A stretch of DNA of 41,943 bases from Deltaproteobacteria bacterium (GTDB lineage: Bacteria; Myxococcota; JACPTQ01): contig JACPTQ010000014.1 of the NCBI GenBank assembly GCA_016192705.1, positions 79,503 to 121,445 of the forward strand, written 5' to 3'. Positions 8,480-16,384 of the stretch are shown one piece after another. Each line of letters opens with the position of its first letter. Position 1 is the first letter of the stretch. The notes beneath the pieces are model-generated. The model had not been told where the DNA came from. It saw nothing but the letters and a program-made list of their open reading frames with translations, and made no database searches. The position numbers and the translations under genes are program-made.

Positions 8480-8907
8480 GCGATCGACCCCTTTCGAATA
8501 AATTCCTCGGCGCGGGCGCGAAGCTCGGTGGCGTCGCGGGCCGTCTGAAGCGATGCGAGAAGCGTCACAAGCGCCGCTTGCGCTTCCTCTCGCGTTTTAA
8601 GGGCGAGCAAGAAAACGGCGTTTACCGCAAGCGTGATGTCGGGGTTTCCCATCTGCCGAAACGACACGGGCGGCTCGGCGAGCGCGACGGCATCCGCGGG
8701 CGACAGCACGTGATCACCATCGGCATGCGGAACTGCGATCGAGCCCGCAGCGAGTGGCAAACCCGTTGGTGACACCGCCTCGCGCGCAACGACCGCGTCG
8801 GCGTACGCATGCGTTACCTCCCCGCGCCGCGCAAGCTCGCCCGCCAATCGCCGAATTGCATCATCCGCCGATGCGACCGAAATCGCGCCGACGCCTAGAA
8901 TCATCAT
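8476..8907 (-). CDS. PTS EIIA component (fructose/galactitol type)
   Basis: A 143-residue EIIA of the PTS_EIIA_2 fold. The phospho-acceptor His (about 62) is in GSIAVPHAD. The later segment AVNAVFLLALKTREEAQAALVTLL matches the usual F-L-A core. It transfers phosphate from HPr to EIIB. The start is one of two adjacent ATGs (8907 or 8904), behind AGGGGACAGCG, which overlaps the stop codon of the upstream lipoprotein gene. It is the first PTS gene of the operon. Confidence 0.92.
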   Translation of the reverse strand: MMILGVGAISVASADDAIRRLAGELARRGEVTHAYADAVVAREAVSPTGLPLAAGSIAVPHADGDHVLSPADAVALAEPPVSFRQMGNPDITLAVNAVFLLALKTREEAQAALVTLLASLQTARDATELRARAEEFIRKGSIA

Positions 8908-8916
8908 CGCTGTCCC

Positions 8917-9444
8917 CTATCGACCGCCGAGCAACGCTTTAAGCGTCCTCCCCTTCGATTCTCCCTTTCTCTCGAACGCCCCCGTTACCACACAGTCGGC
9001 CGTCGCCCCTGCCGCCGCGCACGCCTTCTTCACCGCCTCCGCGCATGCCGCCGCCTCGCTCGTCTCGGACGTCGCATTCCCATGCACTTGCGGAACGATG
9101 GGCGCCAAACTTACAGTGACGCCAAACTTCGTTTCCACGTTTGACGACATCTTCATCGTGCTGACGCTTGGTCGCCACCTTTTCTCATCGCGGCATTTCG
9201 GCTGTTCTTCGGCTGAAAGTTTAGCGCACACGGCCTTCCACGCTTTTTCCGCAGCTACCTTCTCGTCCGTGTCGCTTTCGTTCGCCGAAAAATCGGACGC
9301 CGCCATTTTCTTGGAGATCCCGATCTTGCATTCATAAACGTATTCCGACTTCGGCCCCGTTGACCCCGAGTCCCCCTTGTCCTTACAGGCCAAGACGACA
9401 AAGCCTGACACGCACAGAAAAAATAGGCAGGCCTTCGCATTCAT
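8917..9444 (-). CDS. small Cys-containing lipoprotein, unknown function
   Basis: A 175-residue protein with a lipoprotein signal (FFLCVSGFVVLAC; Cys about 20). The mature part has several cysteines and two Ala/Lys-rich segments (AAEKAWKAVCAKL and ACAEAVKKACAAAGATADC). No family is recognised. It has a strong ribosome-binding site (GGAGGTGAACA) before ATG 9444. Its stop is 9 bases from the EIIA start, so it is probably the first gene of the PTS transcript. It may be an envelope partner of the transporter, but only position supports that. Confidence 0.75.
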   Translation of the reverse strand: MNAKACLFFLCVSGFVVLACKDKGDSGSTGPKSEYVYECKIGISKKMAASDFSANESDTDEKVAAEKAWKAVCAKLSAEEQPKCRDEKRWRPSVSTMKMSSNVETKFGVTVSLAPIVPQVHGNATSETSEAAACAEAVKKACAAAGATADCVVTGAFERKGESKGRTLKALLGGR

Positions 9445-9523
9445 TGTTCACCTCCGGTTCCCGTGGTTACTCTTCAACCGCTCTTGACGCAAGTCGCTCG
9501 CACCGGTTCCACTCGGTTTGACG

Positions 9524-10609
9524 ATGCCCGAATCGAAACCGGCCGCTTATCGAATCCCCTCGCTTCCCGGCTCGCCGTTGTGGATGGTCACGAAGGAGCC
9601 GCAGCTCAACGAATTTGTGCGCTATCTCGACGAAAAGCGACTCGCCATCGAACACTTTCCGCTTGGGCCGCACGAACTTGTTTTTTCGCGCGCGCGCGTC
9701 GACGAGGTTCGCGTCGAGTTTGCTCGCATGATCCGTCGCGGTGAAAGTAAGCTCCATCGGCTTTGCTCACTCCTGTGCGACGCGTTTTTCCCGGAGCGAT
9801 ACGAAATCGAAAGCGTCGTCATCGCCGAAGTTCCGTCGCGCGGCGAGCGTTTCGTGTTGTCGCAGCCGCTCACGCGCGATGAGCTCTCGCAGTTCACTGA
9901 CATCGACCTCGGGAATCGGCAGATCCAAAAAATCCGGTTCGTCGACGCCGCTGGGCTCGAGCAGCCGCGGCTCGTTGCGAACTTCGTCGAGTATCAGCCG
10001 CTCGAGATGGGCGATCACGGCATCTATAAGATCGGCAGCCGCATCAAGGCCGAGGAGGAAATCTGGAATAAAGTCGTCGATTCGATTTTCGATATCGACC
10101 GCCTCGTGAAGCGCGACAAGAAACTGCGCAAACTCGGGCGATATGTGAAGGACATCTTTGGGCTCAAGATTGTCGTCGGCACCGCGCGCGGGGTTCAGCG
10201 GATTCATCAGCTGCTTCACGAGATGCGGTGGACCCGTGCGCAGCTCATGGCGCATGGGATTGGAGGCGACGCGGCGAATGAGAGCCTGTTGTTCGTGGAA
10301 GTGAAAGACTATCTCGGCACGAGCGAGCAAAAGCGATCCGGCTGGCAAGCGATTAAGTCGGTTGTACGTTGGTGGGGCGACACGTTTGAGATTCAGGTGC
10401 AGCCGCTGCAGAACTACATGAAGGAGCGCGAGCGCGTCACGAAAGAGAGCCACGCCTTTTTCAAAACGCGGCGCGAGGCGATTCGCGATGAAGTTGCCGC
10501 GTCATTCCCGTTGTTCGGCTTTTATCGCGACGTGCTCACGTGGCTTTTTCGCTCGCCCGACGAACCACCGCCGCGCTTTCCGGGCGTCTCCGTCAAGTTG
10601 TTGCCATAG
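9524..10609 (+). CDS. divergent RelA/SpoT-type nucleotidyltransferase-like protein
   Basis: A soluble protein of about 361 residues. Residues about 165-310 carry the order of landmarks seen in RelA/SpoT synthetase domains. First is a basic segment like the 'R-x-K...S-I...K' loop (SRIKAEEEIWNKVV). Next is VKDIFGLKIVV, with the Asp expected to bind metal. Then comes VKDYLGTSEQKRSGWQAIKSVV, matching 'KDYI..PK.NGYQSLH' with Trp for Tyr. Last is FEIQVQP, with the conserved Glu. The first 160 residues are unassigned and no HD hydrolase domain is visible. The chemistry could be (p)ppGpp synthesis or another pyrophosphate or nucleotide transfer. TTG 9518 also opens the frame, but ATG 9524 is preferred; no clear ribosome-binding site precedes it. 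It is monocistronic and converges with the next gene after a 7-base gap. Confidence 0.6.
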   Translation: MPESKPAAYRIPSLPGSPLWMVTKEPQLNEFVRYLDEKRLAIEHFPLGPHELVFSRARVDEVRVEFARMIRRGESKLHRLCSLLCDAFFPERYEIESVVIAEVPSRGERFVLSQPLTRDELSQFTDIDLGNRQIQKIRFVDAAGLEQPRLVANFVEYQPLEMGDHGIYKIGSRIKAEEEIWNKVVDSIFDIDRLVKRDKKLRKLGRYVKDIFGLKIVVGTARGVQRIHQLLHEMRWTRAQLMAHGIGGDAANESLLFVEVKDYLGTSEQKRSGWQAIKSVVRWWGDTFEIQVQPLQNYMKERERVTKESHAFFKTRREAIRDEVAASFPLFGFYRDVLTWLFRSPDEPPPRFPGVSVKLLP

Positions 10610-10616
10610 GAAGTTG

Positions 10617-11876
10617 TTAATGGCCGTTGTTCGGGCCGATGAAGCTCTGGTTTTCTCCGTCGAGCACGCCGTCGCTCGCGGCCCCCGGCTTTCGCAGGTA
10701 GTGCGCGCCCGCCGTTAGATCGACATGAAAGTGATTCCGGTGAGCCGCGTTGAAATCCGGCGTCAGGATGATATTGAAGGTGCGGCTCGTGTACATCCAG
10801 CGCGAAATGTCGTACAGGAATTTCGCCGCGCGCCCCGTCGGGTTCGAGTTTCCCATCTCATAGTCGCGTTCAACATTAAAGATGGCGCCGTCGCGATGCT
10901 TGAACGCCGCGAGATCGATCGCGAGCCCGAGCCCGTGCTGCGAGAGTTCGTTGGTGCCCGCGATGACGCGGCAGTTGTAGGTGCCGATGTGCGCGACCTC
11001 GACGATGTCGAGCGATGCAAGATGCGCCGAGAGTTTCTCGAGCGCGAGTGCGAGTGGGCACGCCATTGTCATCGGCTCCGACGTCGACGAGGATGTATAC
11101 CGGTACATCACCGTGCGCACGGGGCTTGAGAGCTTGCCCGGCGAGTCGAGATGGCACGTGAGATTCGGCTGTCCGCTCGGGTTGCGATCGGGGATCGACG
11201 TCGGTGTCCAGGCGAGTCCCAACGCGACGACTTTGTTGGGGCACGTACCCGTGATGGGTGGCGGCGGGCCCGGCAAGCAAACTTCGCGCACGGTCGATGC
11301 TTCGTTGAACCGTCCACGCGACTCACAGTGGTAGCCGGGGCGACACCCAGTCGGCGATTTTGTGTAGTCGCACTGCGACACGCAGATGCCGCCGCTCTGC
11401 GATGCAACCGGGGACGCGATGCAAAACGTCGTTGTGTTGAGCGCCCCGGCTTGGTCGGGACATGTTCGCGCGCAAAGCTCGGTGCACATGCCGCCGGGGG
11501 GCCCTTGGCTCTCTTCGAGGCAAAATCCGTTCGCGTAGTTGCACGTTGAATCACTCGCGCAGGCGCCGCCGATCCAACCGGGGTTGAGTTCGGGTGCGGC
11601 CGGTCCAGCGTCGCTCGTGCCGCCGTCGCGTGGCGGGTCGGGCGGACGGACACCACCGTCGAACAGGAAACCGCCGTCGAATTGCCATGGTGGAATTTCG
11701 GGACCCTCGCCGGCGTCCGGATCGATCGGCGGATTGCCCGATCCGCCGCTGTCAACAGGTGCCGTTGGTGGCGTCGTGCCGGTGGCGCTTCCGCGCTCTG
11801 CGGGTCCGCCGCACGCGGTAACCAAGAAAGTGGCCGTTGACACGAGGGTGAGATTCTTCACGATGAACGACGCCAA
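10617..11876 (-). CDS. Cys-rich lipoprotein with extensin-like (M15-type) C-terminal domain
   Basis: A 419-residue lipoprotein. The signal is STATFLVTAC, followed by a Pro/Gly/Asp low-complexity stretch to about 110 and a Cys-rich region at about 110-230 (GGACASDSTC, CTELCARTC, CRPGYHC). The C-terminal domain (about 230-400) matches the extensin-like/M15 peptidase fold: SQHGLGLAIDLAAF gives a His and an Asp ligand, and AAHRNHFHVDL the later His motif. These are Zn ligands in D,D-/L,D-peptidases, so peptidoglycan trimming is plausible. The start is TTG 11876 behind AGAGG; GTG 11861 would also leave a complete lipoprotein signal. Confidence 0.8.
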   Translation of the reverse strand: MASFIVKNLTLVSTATFLVTACGGPAERGSATGTTPPTAPVDSGGSGNPPIDPDAGEGPEIPPWQFDGGFLFDGGVRPPDPPRDGGTSDAGPAAPELNPGWIGGACASDSTCNYANGFCLEESQGPPGGMCTELCARTCPDQAGALNTTTFCIASPVASQSGGICVSQCDYTKSPTGCRPGYHCESRGRFNEASTVREVCLPGPPPPITGTCPNKVVALGLAWTPTSIPDRNPSGQPNLTCHLDSPGKLSSPVRTVMYRYTSSSTSEPMTMACPLALALEKLSAHLASLDIVEVAHIGTYNCRVIAGTNELSQHGLGLAIDLAAFKHRDGAIFNVERDYEMGNSNPTGRAAKFLYDISRWMYTSRTFNIILTPDFNAAHRNHFHVDLTAGAHYLRKPGAASDGVLDGENQSFIGPNNGH

Positions 11877-11902
11877 ACTGATACCTCTAGATAAGGTGTA
11901 AC

Positions 11903-11931
11903 ACTTTACAGATCGTAACGCGGCCCGTCAA
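11903..11931 (-). promoter_or_regulatory. candidate promoter for the extensin-like lipoprotein gene
   Basis: On the minus strand there is TTGACG (11931-11926), a 17-base spacer and TAAAGT (11908-11903). The -10 lies within an inverted repeat, TGTAA-CACT-TTACA (11897-11910), which could be an operator. The transcript start would fall about 20 bases before TTG 11876. Confidence 0.4.
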
Positions 11932-12014
11932 CGAAAACCTCGTGAAATGTGGACGCCGTTGACACTTGACGCCCCCCCGTGTTCCGATGATTCTTTCGCC
12001 GAGGAGGAGACGAA

Positions 12015-12839
12015 ATGAAGCTCAAGGATAGGGTTGCGATTGTGACCGGGTCGAGCCGCGGCATCGGGCGCGCTGTGGCGCTCAGGCTCGCGAAGGAGGG
12101 GTGTGCGGTCGTCGTCGCGGCGAAATCGACGGAAGGCTCGGACCGGCTGCCGGGTTCGATTTTTTCGGTTGCTAAAGAGATCGAGGCGCTTGGGTCGCGC
12201 GCGCTCCCGGTCCAGTGCAATGTGCGCGAAGCCGACCAGATCGACGCGATGGTCAAGAAAACGATCGAGACGTTCGGCCGCGTCGATTACCTCGTCAACA
12301 ACGCCGGCGCGCTTTGGTGGCACTCAGTCGTCGAGACGCCGCCGAATCGTTTTGACCTCGTCATGGACATCAACGTTCGTGCGACGTTCCTCTGCATCCG
12401 TGCGTGCTTGCCGCACATGATGGCGGCGAACTACGGGCACATTGTGAATATGTCGCCGCCCGTCGACATGAAATGGATGCCGGGAAAAATCGCCTACTTC
12501 ATCTCGAAGTTTGGCATGACGATGGTCGCCGAGGCCTTGAACGAAGAGCTTCGCGATTACAACATTGCGGCGAACGCGCTTTGGCCCGCGACGATCGTTG
12601 AGAGCTACGCTTCGATCAATTTTTCGATGGGTGACCGCGCCATGTGGCGAAAACCCGAAATCCTCGCCGACGCGACGCTCGCAATCTTCTCGCGCGACCC
12701 GGCGAAGTATCGCGGCAACTCGGTCATCGACGAAGTGATTTTGCGCGAAGACGGCGTGACCGATTTCGATCCTTACAGCTGCGTGCCCGGGTCGAACCCA
12801 CCGCGTATCCTCTGGGACCTCGCGAATAAGATCGGGTAA
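12015..12839 (+). CDS. short-chain dehydrogenase, HSDL2-like
   Basis: A 274-residue SDR oxidoreductase with a Rossmann fold: TGSSRGIG at residues 11-18 for NAD(P), LVNNAG, then an active site with Tyr about 160 and Lys about 164 in YFISK. The sequence between the cofactor motif and strand beta-4, including LPGSIFSVAKEIEALGSRALP and NMSPPVD, matches hydroxysteroid-dehydrogenase-like protein 2 rather than FabG. Substrates of this subgroup are thought to be lipid or acyl derivatives but are poorly known. A good ribosome-binding site (GAGGAGGAGACGAA) precedes the ATG. It converges on the thioesterase of the etf operon with a 9-base gap, so a shared fatty-acid theme is possible. Confidence 0.9.
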   Translation: MKLKDRVAIVTGSSRGIGRAVALRLAKEGCAVVVAAKSTEGSDRLPGSIFSVAKEIEALGSRALPVQCNVREADQIDAMVKKTIETFGRVDYLVNNAGALWWHSVVETPPNRFDLVMDINVRATFLCIRACLPHMMAANYGHIVNMSPPVDMKWMPGKIAYFISKFGMTMVAEALNEELRDYNIAANALWPATIVESYASINFSMGDRAMWRKPEILADATLAIFSRDPAKYRGNSVIDEVILREDGVTDFDPYSCVPGSNPPRILWDLANKIG

Positions 12840-12848
12840 CTCCGTGAT

Positions 12849-13331
12849 CTACTCCGTGCTTCGGTGCTTCCGTGGTTTCTCTTCTCCTTGATTTTCATCT
12901 TCCTTATTCACGCGCCGCACGTTGTAAACCGCCATGCTCACGACAACCGGGTCATCGCTGTCGGGCCCGCGCACGCTCGACTTCACGCACGCGACGCGGT
13001 TCCCCATGCGGATGACCTCGCTCTCGCAGATGAGGTCGGCCGGTTTTGCAGGGCGCAAGTAATCGACGCGCAAATCGACCGTCGACAAGCGGTCGTTCAC
13101 ATGGACCATCGTGAAGCACGCCGCGCCGCCGCACGCGTCGACGAGCGCCGACAAAACGCCACCGTGGATCGCGGGACGCACCGGGTCGCCGAGGAGCTCG
13201 GGTCGATACGGGATGCGGAAACGCGCGTACCCTGGCCGCAGCTCTTCGACTTTGATGCCGAGAACTTTGTTGAAGGCGATCCACTCTTCGGTCGCCTTCG
13301 TCAGCGCGTCGAGGTACTTTTTCGCTTCCAT
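12849..13331 (-). CDS. PaaI-type hotdog thioesterase
   Basis: A 160-residue acyl-CoA thioesterase-like protein. The hotdog signature is RPAIHGGVLSALVDACGGAA, with His-Gly-Gly and the following Asp typical of the PaaI/YbgC-like group, and LSTVDLRVDYLRP is the second core strand. It would hydrolyse acyl- or aryl-CoA thioesters in the cytoplasm. It starts at ATG 13331, 13 bases after etfA, as the last gene of the tetR-etfB-etfA operon. The last 20 codons (VNKEDENQGEEKPRKHRSTE) are unlike the rest: charged, polar and encoded by a copy of the dispersed repeat, so the native C-terminus was probably shorter. Confidence 0.88.
   Translation of the reverse strand: MEAKKYLDALTKATEEWIAFNKVLGIKVEELRPGYARFRIPYRPELLGDPVRPAIHGGVLSALVDACGGAACFTMVHVNDRLSTVDLRVDYLRPAKPADLICESEVIRMGNRVACVKSSVRGPDSDDPVVVSMAVYNVRRVNKEDENQGEEKPRKHRSTE
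12851..12905. repeat. dispersed repeat, copy C, overlapping the thioesterase 3' end
   Basis: It shares GTGGTTTCTCTTCTC (12872-12886) exactly with copy A at 284-298 and has the same overall layout (tandem TCCGTG/TTCGGTG units followed by a pyrimidine run). On the minus strand it encodes the last 18 or so residues and the stop of the thioesterase. Confidence 0.65.
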
Positions 13332-13344
13332 TGAAAGGGGGGAG

Positions 13345-14313
13345 TTATGACGCCTTCGCTTTTATAATCGCCTCAACGAGCTCGGGCACGACCTTGAACA
13401 AGTCGCCGACAAGGCCGTAATCCGACACTTTGAAAATCGGTGCCTCGGCGTCTTTGTTTATGGCGACGATGACCTTCGAGTCTTTCATGCCGGCGACGTG
13501 CTGGATTGCGCCCGAGAGCCCCACGGCGAAATACAGCGTCGGCGCGACGACCTTGCCGGTTTGCCCAATCTGAAAATCGTTCGGGACCCAGCCCGCGTCG
13601 ACGACGGCGCGCGTCGCCCCGAGCCCCGCGCCAAGCGCATCGCAAAGTTTTTCGACGATGGGGATGTTCTCGGGACCCTTCAAACCGCGTCCGAACGACA
13701 CGATGGTCTGCGCTTCGGTGAGCTCGGGCCGCGCCGATTTCGTTTCGTCGAAGCGCACAAACGTCGTTCCCACCGCGTCAGCGGGCGCCGACGTGATCGC
13801 GACAACGTCCGCCGCGTTTCCCGCGGGCTTCGCCGCATCGAACGCCGTGCCGCGCACCGACACAACCTTAATCGTCGACGACACCTTGACGCGCGCGAGC
13901 GCATTGCCCGCGAAAAGCGGACGCACAAACGTCGAGCCATCGACAACATCTGAAATGTCGCTGACCATTCCCGCATCGAGCTTCGCCGCAACGCGCGGCA
14001 AAAGGTCTTTGCCGAACGCCGTCGCCGTTGCCGTCACGAGCGTCACGCCGTTTTCTTTCACAACCTCGGCGACAACCGCTGCGTACGTTGTTGCAAGCGC
14101 GTGCTGATACGCCGCGTTGTCCGCGACGAACACCTTGGCAAGACCGAAACGCCGAAAATCGTCCGCGACCGCGCCGACGCCGCTTCCAACGACGAGCCCA
14201 AAGATCGCGCCACCTTCGTTCGCCGCGGCTTTCTTCGCGAACGTGACCGCCGTGAGCGTTGCCTTGCGGAGGGCGCCGTTATGCACTTCTGCGATGACGA
14301 GTGTATTTCCCAT
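13345..14313 (-). CDS. etfA: electron transfer flavoprotein, alpha subunit
   Basis: A 322-residue ETF alpha subunit. The C-terminal FAD-binding domain is clear: [19 protein letters not shown], then [42 protein letters not shown] and [20 protein letters not shown]. With EtfB it accepts electrons from acyl-CoA dehydrogenases and passes them to ETF-quinone oxidoreductase. It starts 14 bases after etfB. The motifs point to the classical group, not the bifurcating type. Confidence 0.97.
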   Translation of the reverse strand: MGNTLVIAEVHNGALRKATLTAVTFAKKAAANEGGAIFGLVVGSGVGAVADDFRRFGLAKVFVADNAAYQHALATTYAAVVAEVVKENGVTLVTATATAFGKDLLPRVAAKLDAGMVSDISDVVDGSTFVRPLFAGNALARVKVSSTIKVVSVRGTAFDAAKPAGNAADVVAITSAPADAVGTTFVRFDETKSARPELTEAQTIVSFGRGLKGPENIPIVEKLCDALGAGLGATRAVVDAGWVPNDFQIGQTGKVVAPTLYFAVGLSGAIQHVAGMKDSKVIVAINKDAEAPIFKVSDYGLVGDLFKVVPELVEAIIKAKAS

Positions 14314-14327
14314 GTTCGTATCCCTCC

Positions 14328-15092
14328 CTACCCCAAAACCTTGGCTTCGTTTTTCAGCTTGTTCACAAGCTCCTCGACCGACGCGACGACGGCGCCCGCC
14401 TTACGCTCCGGCGGCGCAAAAAAACCGACGGCCGTGACCTTCGGCGCCTTCGCGACGCCGAGCGATTCAAACGTGAACTCGTCGATCTTCTTGGCCTTCG
14501 CCTTCATGATGCCGGGCAGCGACGCGTAGCGCGGCTCGTTAAGGCGCAAGTCCGCCGAAATGACCGCCGGCAATCGCACCGACAACGTCTCGAGCCCGCC
14601 ATCGGCCTCGCGCGTGACTTCGGCGCTCGCCTTGTCGGCCGCCACAACGACCTTCGATGCGAACGTCGCCTGCGGCCAGCCGAGGTGTTCCGCGAGCATT
14701 TGCGGGACTTGGTTGCTTTCGCCGTCCGGCGATTGCTTTCCAACGAGCACGAGCGTTGGCTGCTCTTTCGCCACAACGGCCTTCAACGTGCGCGCCACAA
14801 CGTCGGCGTCGATCGCGTTGTCATCGTCATTCACGACCAAGATGCCGCGGTCGGCGCCCATCGCGAGCCCGTGACGAAGCTGCTGCGTCGCGTCCTTCGA
14901 GCCGATCGTCGCGACGATCACCTCGCCGCCGCCCGCCTTTTCTTTGAGGCGAAGCGCTTCCTCAACGGCGATGACGTCGAACGGATTCACCTCGAAGTTG
15001 ACGCCGTCCGTGACGACACCCGTGCCGTCCGGTTTTAGTTTCAACTTCACCGTCGTGTCAGGAACCCTTTTGACTGCAACCAAGATCTTCAT
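14328..15092 (-). CDS. etfB: electron transfer flavoprotein, beta subunit
   Basis: A 254-residue ETF beta subunit starting MKILVAVKRVPDTTVKLK. It contains NPFDVIAVEEALRLKE, GADRGILV, LVGKQSPDGESNQVPQMLAEHLGWPQ (AMP-site region) and the C-terminal PGIMKAKAKK. ATG 15092 overlaps the TGA of the regulator gene as ATGA and is preceded by a near-ideal GGAGGTGAAAA ribosome-binding site. Confidence 0.97.
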   Translation of the reverse strand: MKILVAVKRVPDTTVKLKLKPDGTGVVTDGVNFEVNPFDVIAVEEALRLKEKAGGGEVIVATIGSKDATQQLRHGLAMGADRGILVVNDDDNAIDADVVARTLKAVVAKEQPTLVLVGKQSPDGESNQVPQMLAEHLGWPQATFASKVVVAADKASAEVTREADGGLETLSVRLPAVISADLRLNEPRYASLPGIMKAKAKKIDEFTFESLGVAKAPKVTAVGFFAPPERKAGAVVASVEELVNKLKNEAKVLG

Positions 15093-15730
15093 TTTTCACC
15101 TCCAACGACCCCCGCCAAAACAAAACTCTTTAGCTGCGATGCCGCGCGGAGCAAGCGATTCGCGGGCAGCTTCATCAAGACCCACTGGCTCACGAGTTCG
15201 TGGAGCGCGCCGAAGATCGCGCGTTTCACAACCGCGGGATCGATGTCGCTGCGGAACGTTCCGTCGTCTTTCCCCTCGCGGAGCACGTCGCCGATGAGAT
15301 TTTGGTATTCGAGGAATCGCGTGTTCGCGTACTCCTTCATGAACTTGTTGGATTGGCGAAGTTCGATTGTGATGACATCGCAAACGTCGGGGTACGATGT
15401 CGCGAGCATGATGTGGAAGTCGACGAACTCTTCGAGTTTTCCACGCGCCGTCGGGAGCTTGGCCATGCGCTTCTTGAGCTCGGCGAGGATCCATTCCATC
15501 CGGTCTTCGAAGATCGAGATGAGGATTTCGTCCTTGCTTTTGAAGTAAAGATAAATCGTGCCATCGGCGACGCCCGACGCCTTCGCGACATCCGAAACAC
15601 GTGCGTGAAAGAAACCGCGCTTCGCGAACACTTTGACGGCGCCGTCGAGAATTCGCGCGCGCTTGTCGAGGTCGCGGGCGTGTGCTCCGCCAGAGGCCAC
15701 GGTTCGCGCTGCTGTGGTTGTGGTCGCCAT
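15089..15730 (-). CDS. TetR-family regulator, FadR-like
   Basis: A 213-residue TetR/AcrR repressor. The N-terminal HTH (about residues 25-70) reads ILDGAVKVFAKRGFFHARVSDVA, then VADGTIYLYFKSKDEI. The ligand domain has the long helices of the FadR (YsiA) group, which binds long-chain acyl-CoA in Bacillus and Thermus. The ATG at 15730 was chosen because an 18-bp palindromic operator of FadR type lies just upstream; the open frame further upstream has no protein character. It is the first gene of an operon with etfB, etfA and a thioesterase. The genetic context strongly supports control of fatty-acid oxidation. Confidence 0.9.
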   Translation of the reverse strand: MATTTTAARTVASGGAHARDLDKRARILDGAVKVFAKRGFFHARVSDVAKASGVADGTIYLYFKSKDEILISIFEDRMEWILAELKKRMAKLPTARGKLEEFVDFHIMLATSYPDVCDVITIELRQSNKFMKEYANTRFLEYQNLIGDVLREGKDDGTFRSDIDPAVVKRAIFGALHELVSQWVLMKLPANRLLRAASQLKSFVLAGVVGGEK

Positions 15731-15741
15731 CGTTTTCAAAA

Positions 15742-15759
15742 TGAATGAACGTTCATTCA
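15742..15759. promoter_or_regulatory. FadR-like operator, perfect palindrome
   Basis: TGAATGAACGTTCATTCA is a perfect 18-bp inverted repeat 12 bases before the regulator's start codon. Both half-sites (TGAATGA/TCATTCA) equal those of the B. subtilis FadR consensus as I remember it; only the central four bases differ. It touches the -10 hexamer, so binding would block transcription. Release by acyl-CoA is the expected mode for this family. Confidence 0.8.
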
Positions 15760-15786
15760 GATAGCCGGGAAGGCGGCACGCGTCAA
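15758..15786 (-). promoter_or_regulatory. promoter of the tetR-etfB-etfA-thioesterase operon
   Basis: On the minus strand: TTGACG (15786-15781), a 17-base spacer and TATCTG (15763-15758). The spacing is ideal, and the -10 overlaps the end of the palindromic operator, giving a simple autorepressed promoter. Confidence 0.65.
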
Positions 15787-15825
15787 GAACGATTGACCAC
15801 GAGAAGGGAACCGGTTTGTCTTGAA

Positions 15826-16284
15826 TCAGCCGCGTGAAGAGAGCGCGCTGCGGAGTTTCGCGCCAAGGCGGTCGAGCTCGGCTTGGTGGCTGGGGACAAG
15901 GCCGTCCATGACTTCGCAGGATCCTCTCACGTCGGTATCGTCTACTGTGAAACCGCCCTGAATACATCGTTTTACGTCGGCTCGCAGGATGACCCGGGCG
16001 CTTCCCTCGGCTCGCGAAACGACGGCGGTGAACCGGCGCACGATCGTCGCGGACTGCTCTTGGATGAATCCGTACTTGAACCCCGTGTCTTGCCATTTCG
16101 TGTGAATGATGCCCGATTCACGATTCCCTGTGACCGGCCCAAACCCGTTTGCGGCAAGCTCGCGTGAGACGCGATCGTACGGCGCATCTTTCGCATCTGG
16201 CACCGTGAACTCCACCGGGCGTTGCATTGCTGCGCAACCGATCATGAAAGGTCCGAGGCTCAAACATAAGACCAATGCTCTCAT
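15826..16284 (-). CDS. lipoprotein of unknown function
   Basis: About 152 residues from ATG 16284, which follows AGGAGGAGAA. An upstream extension of the frame is therefore unlikely to be used. It has a lipoprotein signal (LVLCLSLGPFMIGC). The mature part is a small mixed domain with VTGNRESGIIHTKWQDTG and the later CIQGGFTVDDTDVRGSCEV, containing two cysteines. The layout (short N-terminal segment with 'YDRVSRELAANGF', then beta strands) recalls small outer-membrane-associated lipoproteins, but I do not recognise a family. It is divergent from the Cys-rich gene at 16385. Confidence 0.7.
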   Translation of the reverse strand: MRALVLCLSLGPFMIGCAAMQRPVEFTVPDAKDAPYDRVSRELAANGFGPVTGNRESGIIHTKWQDTGFKYGFIQEQSATIVRRFTAVVSRAEGSARVILRADVKRCIQGGFTVDDTDVRGSCEVMDGLVPSHQAELDRLGAKLRSALSSRG

Positions 16285-16384
16285 TTCTCCTCCTGTTCGA
16301 CCGAGGGAGACTGCGTTATATCCCAACGGGCTAAGCTTTGACGCTCATTGCGACGGGGCTTGAAAGAGGAATGGAGGGATGCGA

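Noticed and set aside
15731-16096. A longer version of the TetR regulator reaching to 16096
   Set aside because: The extension covers the operator and promoter and overlaps the lipoprotein gene; family similarity starts after ATG 15730.
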